Below are positions 8,197 through 17,832 of a stretch of 17,832 nt of DNA, piece after piece; within the stretch, counting starts at the first letter, position 1, and every line of letters starts with the position of its first letter. Under the pieces are notes generated by a model, which saw nothing but the letters and a program-made list of their open reading frames with translations, ran no database searches and had not been told where the DNA came from. Origin of the DNA: an uncultured Prevotella sp. Its GTDB lineage: Bacteria > Bacteroidota > Bacteroidia > Bacteroidales > Bacteroidaceae. The position numbers and the translations under genes were made by a program. The stretch lies in NCBI GenBank assembly GCA_934229335.1, contig CAKQDQ010000038.1, positions 1 to 17,832 of the forward strand. Direction: 5' to 3'.

Positions 8197-9369
8197 TTAT
8201 GTGTTATGGATTTGTGAATCTCTCCTGTATTTCTTTCTGTCAGGCTTGCCGTTGGCTGTTCGTTCTATGTGTGATACCTGCCTATACATCAGTGGTACCT
8301 TGTAACGCTCTATGCGTGAGGCTATATGCCTGGCGATGCTGCGTTTGTCGAACTGGTAGCCTTCGGTGGTTACTACAAGTAGCTCTGTACATTCGCCCAA
8401 TATGGGGTGCGGCTGGGCAATACATAGGCAGTCGGCAATGGATGGGTGCGACAGTGCCGCGTCTTCTATCTCCGTGGGGCATATCTTGTAGCCGCCCACG
8501 TTGATAATGTCGTCGCTGCGACCTTGTATGTGCAGCCTTCCTTCGGTGTCGATGTAGCCCTTGTCGTTGGTAACGAAGGTGTCTTCCAGCAATGTCACTC
8601 CGTTACAACTCGCCATCAGTGTGTCGCCCTTGCAGGCTATGCGTCCATCGTCGGTGATAAAGACGTCGGAATGTGGCAGTGGTTTTCCGAGACATCCCGG
8701 TATGCATGAGCCGTCGTTGTAGTTGTAGGTGGCTATGATGCCTGTTTCTGTAGAGGCGTAGGTGTTGTAAAGTCGTGTGTTTGGCAGCAGCTGACATAAC
8801 TTTAACATATCGCTATGTGGCATTGGTGCCGCTCCTGTTTCTATGAACTCTATGCGGTCGGCGTATTGTGCCAAGCGGTCGGCAGAGAACTGTAACAGTA
8901 TTCGTATGTTACTGGGAACGAGGAATGTGGCGTACCTTGCCGCGCGCCCATCGGCATAATGCTCTGGTGGTGTAGCGAGGACGCGGAAGAAGGCTTCTAT
9001 GTCTCTCATTCCGTCGGGTAGTATCAGCAGCGTTGCGCCAACGGCAAGTGTTGGGAATATCTTTGACCAACAGCCGAGATGTGTCATGTCGCCAGCAATG
9101 ATGAAGACGAGGTTAGGGTTATATCCCTGCCCCTTTATCAGGTTGTCGGTATTGGCGTCCACCGCTTTCTGCGTTATTAGTATTTCCTTTGGCGTTCCCG
9201 TAGTGCCTGTGGTATGCAGTTTGAAGTTGCCTTGCCAGCTGTCGCCTAATAGTGGTATGGGCAGTGGAATGTTATTATCCATTCGCCTCCACAGTTCGGT
9301 GTATGTGATGCGTTCGTTGCCGCAGATGATGGCGGTGCGCTCAGCGAAGTCATTGTTTCTCTTCATCAT
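8197..9369 (-). CDS. AMP-forming acyl ligase (ANL superfamily)
   Basis: A 390-aa adenylate-forming enzyme, expected to activate a carboxylic acid as acyl-AMP and load it on CoA or, more likely here, on the carrier protein of the same operon. The core motifs are present: phosphate loop TTGTTGTPK (53-61), YASTETG (204-210), GYID (271-274), the hinge region RSDDIINVGGYK (284-295), and the C-terminal catalytic lysine K375 in NGKPDRK. It is shorter than the usual 500 or so residues because the N-terminal subdomain is reduced to about 50 residues before the phosphate loop. The ATG (9369, or 9366) overlaps the preceding gene by about 20 bp. Last gene of the operon; the substrate may be an aryl or fatty acid (inference). 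Confidence 0.9.
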   Translation of the reverse strand: MMKRNNDFAERTAIICGNERITYTELWRRMDNNIPLPIPLLGDSWQGNFKLHTTGTTGTPKEILITQKAVDANTDNLIKGQGYNPNLVFIIAGDMTHLGCWSKIFPTLAVGATLLILPDGMRDIEAFFRVLATPPEHYADGRAARYATFLVPSNIRILLQFSADRLAQYADRIEFIETGAAPMPHSDMLKLCQLLPNTRLYNTYASTETGIIATYNYNDGSCIPGCLGKPLPHSDVFITDDGRIACKGDTLMASCNGVTLLEDTFVTNDKGYIDTEGRLHIQGRSDDIINVGGYKICPTEIEDAALSHPSIADCLCIAQPHPILGECTELLVVTTEGYQFDKRSIARHIASRIERYKVPLMYRQVSHIERTANGKPDRKKYRRDSQIHNT

Positions 9370-9769
9370 ACTCGTTGTTTGGCATTGGTGTTACGGTGTA
9401 GGTTCTCTTTCCGGCAGAAAAAGTGTTGCGTTGCTGTCTCATGGCGAGGAGCAGTCCGCGCAGGTCACGTCGCAGCCCGATACGTATGTACCACTTGTTG
9501 AGCGGTCCTGCTACGTTATGCAGTCGCACCTTACCACGCTCTATAGAGTAAGAGAAATCGATGAACGACACTCCAAACTCGTTGACGATGCTTCCTTTTA
9601 TGTTCTTGCCTCCGTCATTATACATCAAGCACACACCGCTAACATACGCCTTTGGCAGCTCTATGGTCACGGCATAGCGTGCTTTAGCTCCAGCTGTAGG
9701 CAGAAGCTGCGCTTGGGCTATGGCAACGGAGAAGAGTAGGAATAGGAATGGCAGTATGTAGTGTCTCAT
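9350..9769 (-). CDS. Small secreted protein of the synthase operon, function unknown
   Basis: A 139-aa protein with a clear signal peptide (cleavage likely after AIAQA, residue 20). The mature part is short and beta-rich in appearance, with blocks such as GSIVNEFGVSFIDFSY and HNVAGPLNKWYIRIGLRRDL, and a charged C-terminus. I do not recognise the family with certainty. Its place directly after the LolA-like gene (5-bp gap) recalls the DUF3261-type proteins next to LolA genes in aryl-polyene clusters, so a role in moving the product to the outer membrane is possible. The stop overlaps the ligase start by about 20 bp. Confidence 0.75.
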   Translation of the reverse strand: MRHYILPFLFLLFSVAIAQAQLLPTAGAKARYAVTIELPKAYVSGVCLMYNDGGKNIKGSIVNEFGVSFIDFSYSIERGKVRLHNVAGPLNKWYIRIGLRRDLRGLLLAMRQQRNTFSAGKRTYTVTPMPNNEYDEEKQ

Positions 9770-9774
9770 AGCAA

Positions 9775-10407
9775 TTACTTAAAATTACTACCGTTAAATT
9801 CGCTGTTGCTGACGTTGGCGTTAAGGCGTATGTTGTCTAACACTATATCGGTGCAGTCGCCATTACGCTCATACATAGTGACACGGTTTACCGTTGCCGT
9901 TTGTTTTCCGAATGTCAGCACTATGCGCGAGTACATCTGCTTCATGTCTTTCTTTAGTGGAACAAGCGTTGCGGTATAGTTCTTGGCGTCAGTTTTCACG
10001 CTGACCTTAAACGTCTTACTGTCGGTGATGCAGCGTCCCAGCATACTGTTCATCATGATGCGCGCTATTTCCTTAAACATCTTGTTGCGGTTTACGTCAA
10101 TAACGTCGCTTCGTTTTCCTTTGCGCAGCAGCACCTTGTTGCCATTGAGTATGAAGGTGTATGTGTATGGCGATGTATATTCCCACCTCAGTTTATCGCT
10201 CTGACTGTAGCACATTCTTCCCTTCGACACCATTTTGTCGCCAAGCATCTTCAGCGTCTTTGTCTGCGTGAACGTAGCTTGCAGTGTCTTTGTATTGGCA
10301 GCAGCGCGGCTGATTGCGTTAATGGCGGCTTGCTCCTGCTTTGTTGTCTGTGCCCATGCGGTACAAAGCGTTAATAATGTTATGATTATTAATAATATTC
10401 TTCTCAT
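9775..10407 (-). CDS. LolA-like outer-membrane lipoprotein/lipid carrier protein
   Basis: A 210-aa periplasmic protein with a signal peptide (MRRILLII...CTAWA, cut near residue 19). The mature part has the LolA features ATFTQTKTLKMLGDKMVSKG followed by KLRWEYTSPY, typical of the open beta-barrel that carries lipids between the membranes. House-keeping LolA carries lipoproteins; LolA paralogues inside aryl-polyene and flexirubin clusters are thought to carry the polyene lipid. The operon context favours the second role (inference). It starts 97 bp after the membrane-protein gene, with no convincing promoter in between. Confidence 0.88.
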   Translation of the reverse strand: MRRILLIIITLLTLCTAWAQTTKQEQAAINAISRAAANTKTLQATFTQTKTLKMLGDKMVSKGRMCYSQSDKLRWEYTSPYTYTFILNGNKVLLRKGKRSDVIDVNRNKMFKEIARIMMNSMLGRCITDSKTFKVSVKTDAKNYTATLVPLKKDMKQMYSRIVLTFGKQTATVNRVTMYERNGDCTDIVLDNIRLNANVSNSEFNGSNFK

Positions 10408-10495
10408 AGTTGTTATTGCTTCATAACTGAAGTTTCTGATTCAGCCCGCTCCCATCTAAATCCGAAACTTGAATTCATAATAATGATGGCATACA

Positions 10496-10514
10496 GCATA
10501 ATTATTAATTATGC
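10496..10514. repeat. Perfect A/T-rich hairpin over the DMT gene stop
   Basis: GCATAATTA-T-TAATTATGC gives a 9-bp perfect stem with a one-base centre. It spans the stop codon of the DMT gene at 10505. It is weak in energy and has no U-tract, so a termination role is doubtful. Confidence 0.5.
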
Positions 10515-10855
10515 ATTATCACAGCGCACCCTATTATAATAAGGAGTACGCCGAGCCATTTAGTCCAGTCTACCGTCTCATGGAATATTACGACAGCGGC
10601 TATCATGCCGAAGACATAGCTCAGCGACACTAATGGGTAAGCCACGCTGAGTGGATAATGCTTCATGATATATGCCCACAACAGTCCTGCCGCTGTGAAG
10701 CTGACACCGCATAGCGCGAGTCGCCAGTTGAGCAACATCGCCCTGAGGTATGCAGTGTTCATCTCAAACCGCGGTGTATGTTCAAGTCCTAACTTCAACC
10801 ACACCTGTCCTATAGCGAGCAGTATACTCTGTATGACACAAAGGTAGTAATTCAT
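10505..10855 (-). CDS. Small DMT/EamA-type membrane protein (four helices, ArnE/SMR-like)
   Basis: A 116-aa inner-membrane protein with four hydrophobic segments. It starts MNYYLCVIQSILLAIGQVWLKLG, where the GQ and K within helix 1 resemble ArnE/ArnF and other small DMT proteins, and it has YPLSVAYPLVSLSYVFG in the third helix. I place the start at 10855, because the longer frame from 10888 would run into the ketosynthase gene; from 10855 the gap to that gene is 8 bp. ArnE/F-like proteins flip undecaprenyl-linked sugars. In this operon a flippase for a lipid intermediate is plausible, but drug or metabolite efflux cannot be excluded. Confidence 0.85.
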   Translation of the reverse strand: MNYYLCVIQSILLAIGQVWLKLGLEHTPRFEMNTAYLRAMLLNWRLALCGVSFTAAGLLWAYIMKHYPLSVAYPLVSLSYVFGMIAAVVIFHETVDWTKWLGVLLIIIGCAVIMHN

Positions 10856-10863
10856 CTTACCTA

Positions 10864-12618
10864 TTATCCCTTCTTTAGTATTACGCACCTTGCATACAGC
10901 TCTTTCGGTTCTTCTTCGCCCAAGCGTGCCGCAAAACTGCGCGTCAGTGGTGTTGACTCATCGGCAGCTACTACCAGCACGTTGCTGGCGTTACCGTTTT
11001 CGATCATTCTCTTAGCGTCGCGCATTGCCCATGCCATTGACTCTGCCCCCTGCGTATATGTCACGTTATATCCGTGGCAATGTGTGCGTATGGCGATGTC
11101 GCTGCCCACGGTGTTGTGCGTGCTCTGCATAAAGAGGGTAGGCTTCAGCAGTTGCTCTCCGCCTTCGCACATATCGGTGAGAAACTTCTCGCTGTTTTCC
11201 ATCATACCGTATGCCGTAGCCGACACTATGGCGTCGGGGCTTTCTACTGCCGCCTGTTCCATCGCCATCAGGGATGCCGTGGTAGCTGCCTTCATCAGTC
11301 GGCACATACGTCGTCCTTCTCTTGGCGATATATATCCACTGTTCTGCGCCAGTGCTTCCGTTCCGTCTATGGTGACATCCGCTGCCACTGTTACGGCATT
11401 GCGTTTCTCGCCACATGGCTCTACGCTCCATGGCTCACGGCATAACAGCAGCGAGCTGTCGTTGCCTCCAAATCCGAAGGCGTTGCATAGTGCGTAGTCT
11501 ATCTTCGCCTCAGTAGGTACTGTTACAGGGTTTACGCACGTCTCGTCAGCTTTAGTGCAGCCTACATTTGGTGGTATAAAGCCATGTTGCATGGCAAGTA
11601 TCGTTATCACCGTCTCTATCGACCCTGAGGCTGAGGTGGTATGCCCCGTCATGCCCTTGGTGCTTGATACTGGCGGTATGTTGTTGCCAAACACTCTACG
11701 CAACGCTGCGCTCTCGCTGGGGTCGTTATTGGGTGTTCCTGTGCCGTGGGCATTGACATACTGTATCTTCTCGGCACTTACGCCTGCCATGCTTAACGCC
11801 TCTGTCATAGCGAGATACGCGCCCTCTCCATTGTCTGACGACGCTGTTTGGTGAAATGCGTCGCAGCGGTTGCCGTAGCCTCCCACGTAAGCCTTTGTCT
11901 TCTCTCTCGCGGCGTCGGGCTCTATCACTACGTATGCTGCTCCCTCACCGAGGTTCAGTCCTGCTCGCGTAGCGTCGAAGGGTCTACAAGGCTCATGGTC
12001 GAGTATCATCAGCGTGTTGAAGCCATTGAGATGAAACTTGCTCAAGGCTTCTGTTCCACCAGCTATCACAATGTCCGCTTCGTTGTTTCTCAGCATCTCA
12101 CACCCCATGATGATGGCGTTAGCGGCTGATGAGCAGGCGGTAGAGATGGTGCACACCTCGCTGTCGCCTATGCCGCACAGCTCTGCTATATGGTGTGTGC
12201 AACTGCCGCAGTCGTGGCGTGTGAAGTATCTCAGTGCCTCGTCGTCGGTCTTCATATCGTTGAAGAGGCGTTCCGTCACGTCCATTCCGCCCACTGTGGT
12301 GCCTGATATAAACACTACTCTCCGTCCCTGCAACTCTGTTGGTGTTATGCCAGCGTCTGCCATGGCTTGCTTCAAGGCTATGGCTCCCATCAGTGTGGTG
12401 CGACTTACTATTGCGTCTGACGCTATGCCGAGCTTGACCTTCATCTCACTGTCTGACATCTGCACCTCGCCTACGGGCAGCTCCTTGTGTACGGTGTCGA
12501 GATAGCGCACGCTACGTATGCCGCGCTCTCCGTTGCTTACGGCTCGCAGCACCTCGTGGCAACTATTGCCAATGGCGCATACCACACCGAGTCCTGTTAT
12601 AGATAAGTGTTGTGCCAC
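10864..12618 (-). CDS. Beta-ketoacyl synthase fused to a cysteine-less ketosynthase-like (CLF-like) domain
   Basis: A 584-aa protein. Residues 1-395 are a complete FabF-like condensing enzyme with the triad C162 (STACSSA), H291 (NAHGTGTP) and H326 (KGMTGHTT). Residues about 400-584 look like the N-terminal half of a second ketosynthase (PF13723 type), with HNTVGSDIAI and VLVVAADES, but where the nucleophile Cys should be it reads TQGAES (522-527), so it should be inactive. Aryl-polyene synthases use a separate KS (ApeO-like) and a small chain-length-factor-like partner (ApeC-like); this protein looks like both in one chain. It starts with GTG, whose G is the last base of the ACP stop codon (TAGTG), so the two genes are tightly coupled. 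Confidence 0.9.
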   Translation of the reverse strand: MAQHLSITGLGVVCAIGNSCHEVLRAVSNGERGIRSVRYLDTVHKELPVGEVQMSDSEMKVKLGIASDAIVSRTTLMGAIALKQAMADAGITPTELQGRRVVFISGTTVGGMDVTERLFNDMKTDDEALRYFTRHDCGSCTHHIAELCGIGDSEVCTISTACSSAANAIIMGCEMLRNNEADIVIAGGTEALSKFHLNGFNTLMILDHEPCRPFDATRAGLNLGEGAAYVVIEPDAAREKTKAYVGGYGNRCDAFHQTASSDNGEGAYLAMTEALSMAGVSAEKIQYVNAHGTGTPNNDPSESAALRRVFGNNIPPVSSTKGMTGHTTSASGSIETVITILAMQHGFIPPNVGCTKADETCVNPVTVPTEAKIDYALCNAFGFGGNDSSLLLCREPWSVEPCGEKRNAVTVAADVTIDGTEALAQNSGYISPREGRRMCRLMKAATTASLMAMEQAAVESPDAIVSATAYGMMENSEKFLTDMCEGGEQLLKPTLFMQSTHNTVGSDIAIRTHCHGYNVTYTQGAESMAWAMRDAKRMIENGNASNVLVVAADESTPLTRSFAARLGEEEPKELYARCVILKKG

Positions 12619-12878
12619 TACTTCTTACGGTTCTTTTCTACGTATTCCGCTATTGTCTTCACATTTTTGAAGATTGCCTTACCTTCTGACGCATTGGCGA
12701 GATGTATGCCGTAGTTCTTGTCGAGCATTACTATCAGCTCCAGCGCGTCAATGGAGTCAAGTCCTATGCCATCGTCGCCAAAGAGTGGAGCGTCGTCTGT
12801 AAACTCCTCCATAGTGAGGTCTTCGAGGTTCAGGGCTTCCTTGATTTGCATCTTCAGATTCTTTATAAGTTCTTCCAT
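12618..12878 (-). CDS. Acyl carrier protein of the synthase operon
   Basis: An 86-aa acidic acyl carrier protein. The phosphopantetheine site is GIGLDSIDALEL with Ser42, followed by the usual helix. I chose the ATG at 12878 (MEELIKNLKM) rather than the longer frame from 12935, whose extra residues are encoded by the A/T-rich leader and a promoter element. It carries the growing chain for the ketosynthase encoded next to it. First gene of the minus-strand operon. Confidence 0.92.
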   Translation of the reverse strand: MEELIKNLKMQIKEALNLEDLTMEEFTDDAPLFGDDGIGLDSIDALELIVMLDKNYGIHLANASEGKAIFKNVKTIAEYVEKNRKK

Positions 12879-12924
12879 TGTCTTTTTTTTCTTATATATA
12901 TAAAAAAGGTGTATTACTGTCGTG

Positions 12925-12932
12925 CAAAGGTA
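12925..12932 (-). promoter_or_regulatory. -7 promoter element for the ACP-synthase operon
   Basis: TACCTTTG (minus strand) followed by GC matches TAnnTTTG and predicts a leader of about 40 nt before the ACP start. The -33 element is not obvious. It lies back to back with the PorZ promoter in a 170-bp divergent region. Confidence 0.5.
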
Positions 12933-12993
12933 CATCTTTTTCCGCTAAATGCTCACTAAAATATCACATATTTCGTAGATTAAAGAAAAAAAA

Positions 12994-13025
12994 GTTGGTA
13001 TATTCGTTAACTCTTACTATCTTTG
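12994..13025 (+). promoter_or_regulatory. Promoter for porZ
   Basis: GTTG at 12994-12997 and TATCTTTG at 13018-13025, separated by 20 nt, fit the Bacteroidetes -33/-7 pattern. Transcription would start near 13031, giving an 18-nt or so leader before the ATG at 13049. Confidence 0.65.
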
Positions 13026-13048
13026 CAGGGCAAAAATGACATATTTTT

Positions 13049-16733
<3,685 letters not shown>

Positions 16734-16789
16734 TCTCTATTCTTTCAAGCTTTATCTGACGCTTATTTCAACACAAGCCCCCTAAAAGC

Positions 16790-16872
16790 ATTAACGAGAG
16801 ATTAACGTTAGATTAACGAGGATTAATGTTAGATTAACGAGGATTAATGTTAAAAGAAACTGTGCGAAGCAC
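16790..16872 (+). repeat. ATTAATG-array repeat, copy C
   Basis: Six ATTAAcG/ATTAATG motifs spaced 10 or 11 bp, followed by a short A-rich stretch and GTGCGAAGCAC. It has two more motifs than copies A (2170-2231) and B (17411-17472). It ends 50 bp before the second ACP gene, so it lies in its upstream region. Confidence 0.85.
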
Positions 16873-16921
16873 CAACACTGGTAATCACAATTATACATTA
16901 CACATTATTAATTCAACAAGA

Positions 16922-17209
16922 ATGAACCACGACCTTACAGCGGAAATACGCTCAATACTTGAAGACGCACTGCCACTGGCAGACCTCGACTCCGACTTTC
17001 TGTTCGCCGAGCTTAGCTCTCTCGACATCACTACCATCATGATGCTGCTGTCAGAGAAATACAACATCACACTCGACTCTCACGACGTAACACCAAAAAA
17101 CTTCATGACGCTCAATGCTATCGTGGAGATGGTAACAAGGAAAGCCCCCCACCCTTCCCTCCCCCACGGGGGAGGAGAGAATACCTCAAAGGATAATATA
17201 GTCAAATAG
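16922..17209 (+). CDS. Second, atypical acyl carrier protein with repeat-encoded tail
   Basis: A 95-aa protein whose first 74 residues look like an acyl carrier protein: a helix 1 (LTAEIRSILEDALP), then FAELSSLDITTIMMLLSEKYNI. The phosphopantetheine Ser should be Ser33, but the usual DSL is SSL, and the helix after it is less standard. Residues 75-95 (PHPSLPHGGG and a polar end) are encoded by a GC-rich palindromic repeat and flanking DNA, so the gene seems to have lost its original stop. The start at 16922 gives a normal ACP N-terminus. It may serve the synthase operon or a pathway outside the window. The fold call is fair; activity is unproven. Confidence 0.75.
   Translation: MNHDLTAEIRSILEDALPLADLDSDFLFAELSSLDITTIMMLLSEKYNITLDSHDVTPKNFMTLNAIVEMVTRKAPHPSLPHGGGENTSKDNIVK
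17145..17177. repeat. GC-rich palindromic repeat, copy 2, inside the 3' end of the ACP gene
   Basis: Contains CCTCCCCC-AC-GGGGGAGG, an 8-bp perfect stem, flanked by CCCACCCTTC and AGAG as in the copy at 15278-15316. It is translated as the tail of the second ACP. Confidence 0.75.
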
Positions 17210-17216
17210 AAATTAT

Positions 17217-17491
17217 CCCAAGAACAACAATCATTGTGCTTCACACTATCTTTTAGGTAGTAGGTGCTGTGTCTCACCGCACAATGAAGAAAGGTAGTAG
17301 GTGCTGTGTCTCACTGCACAAAAGTGCGTTGTTATCACTGTTGTGCGGTGAGACTCCGCACCTACTATCTTTTCGAGATATTTGATTATATGTTGGTAAG
17401 AGCAAAAGTTTTAATGAGAGATTAATGTCAGATTAATGATGATTAATGTTATAAAAAAATAGCGCGAAGCACGATAATCGTTGTTCTTGGG
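17217..17491. repeat. Nested inverted-repeat (foldback) element
   Basis: Outer arms 17217-17255 and 17452-17491 are inverted copies (CCCAAGAACAAC at the left end, GTTGTTCTTGGG at the right end); apart from the T-run near the inner end, the differences are five transitions. Inside, a 30-bp direct repeat (17255-17284 and 17292-17321, one mismatch) is mirrored at 17341-17370 with 27 of 30 pairs. The right part includes ATTAATG-array copy B. No open reading frame is seen. It may act as a 3'-end structure for the ACP gene or be a non-autonomous mobile element. Confidence 0.75.
17411..17472 (+). repeat. ATTAATG-array repeat, copy B
   Basis: Four TTAATG motifs spaced 10-11 bp and the GCGAAGCAC tail; nearly identical to the reverse complement of 2170-2231. 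Confidence 0.85.
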
Positions 17492-17519
17492 CTCATTTCC
17501 GTCTGACTATAAAAAAACA

Positions 17520-17832
17520 TTACTGTCCGTTAGAAATATATGACAGAAAGTTGGAGGCGAAGTGCGGGCTGTAAGCCCAACCTGCGCATAGCCTAAGGTA
17601 ACACTCTGGGTACAAAAAAAAATATTACTGTCCGCTAAAAATATATGACAGAAAGTTGGGGCAAAGTGCAGGCTGTAAGCCCAACCTGCGCATAGCCCAA
17701 GGTAACACTCTGGGTACAAAAAAAATATTACTGTCCGCTAAAAATATATGACAGAAAGTTGGAGGCGAAGTGCGGGCTGTAAGCCCAACCTGCGCATAGC
17801 CCAGGGTAACACCCTGGGTACAAGGTAAATAT
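17520..17832. repeat. Tandem array of three 103-105-bp units
   Basis: Units 17520-17624, 17625-17727 and 17728-17832 (running to the window edge). Each starts TTACTGTCCG, has AATATATGACAGAAAGTTGG, then the palindrome GGCTGTAAGCC, CCAACCTGCGCATAGCC and a GGTAACAC-centred palindrome that is intact only in the last unit (CCCAGGGTAACACCCTGGG). The second half matches the left half of the foldback at 106-360. The array may continue outside the window. Confidence 0.9.

Noticed and set aside
10856..10888. Longer N-terminus for the DMT protein (start at 10888)
   Set aside because: It would overlap the ketosynthase gene by 25 bp and add charged residues before helix 1; the ATG at 10855 fits the family better.
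10982..11497. Long plus-strand frame opposite the ketosynthase gene
   Set aside because: It is a shadow of a conserved enzyme gene on the other strand, with no signal or family features.
17507..17719. Minus-strand open frame of 70 codons in the right-end repeats
   Set aside because: It is made of tandem repeat units read through; the translated blocks simply repeat, with no start context or family features.
17520..17832. CRISPR-like array
   Set aside because: Whole 103-105-bp units repeat with no unique spacers between them, and no cas gene is present.

Overview
This window looks like a chromosomal segment from a gut- or oral-type Bacteroidales bacterium, most likely Prevotellaceae or a close relative. 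The evidence is a hybrid two-component regulator (HTCS), a PorZ-like type IX secretion protein with a C-terminal sorting domain, weak Shine-Dalgarno sites, and several promoters of the Bacteroidetes TAnnTTTG (-7) type. The taxon is inferred from these traits, not from a search.

Layout. Positions 1-419 hold only repeats: one copy of a 93-bp dispersed repeat and a 255-bp foldback element with perfect 12-bp ends. On the minus strand follow a glycosyltransferase family 9 gene and a YfcE-type phosphodiesterase with a 4-bp overlap (420-1942), a repeat-filled gap, and an MFS transporter with a secreted alpha/beta-hydrolase esterase (2384-4508). A 759-bp gap contains the second copy of the 93-bp repeat. 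Next, still on the minus strand, is a 918-aa HTCS (5268-8024) with a sugar-binding-protein-like sensor. The HTCS, transporter and esterase may form a small carbohydrate-response locus.

The most interesting part is a minus-strand operon at 8197-12878: acyl carrier protein, a ketosynthase fused to a second cysteine-less ketosynthase-like (chain-length-factor-like) domain, a small four-helix DMT membrane protein, a LolA-like periplasmic carrier, a small secreted protein, and an AMP-forming acyl ligase. The gene set recalls aryl-polyene/flexirubin-type type II synthases, but ketoreductase, dehydratase and acyltransferase genes are absent from the window. It could be a reduced or split lipid/polyene pathway, or something not yet described.

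Divergent from this operon, on the plus strand, are PorZ (13049-15277), a secreted CE1-like esterase (15459-16733) and a second, atypical acyl carrier protein (16922-17209). The last 620 bp hold nested inverted repeats and a tandem array of 103-105-bp units related to the foldback at the left end. Apart from the synthase operon and the repeats, the genes belong to recognisable families; the HTCS is notable because its ATP-binding motifs are eroded.
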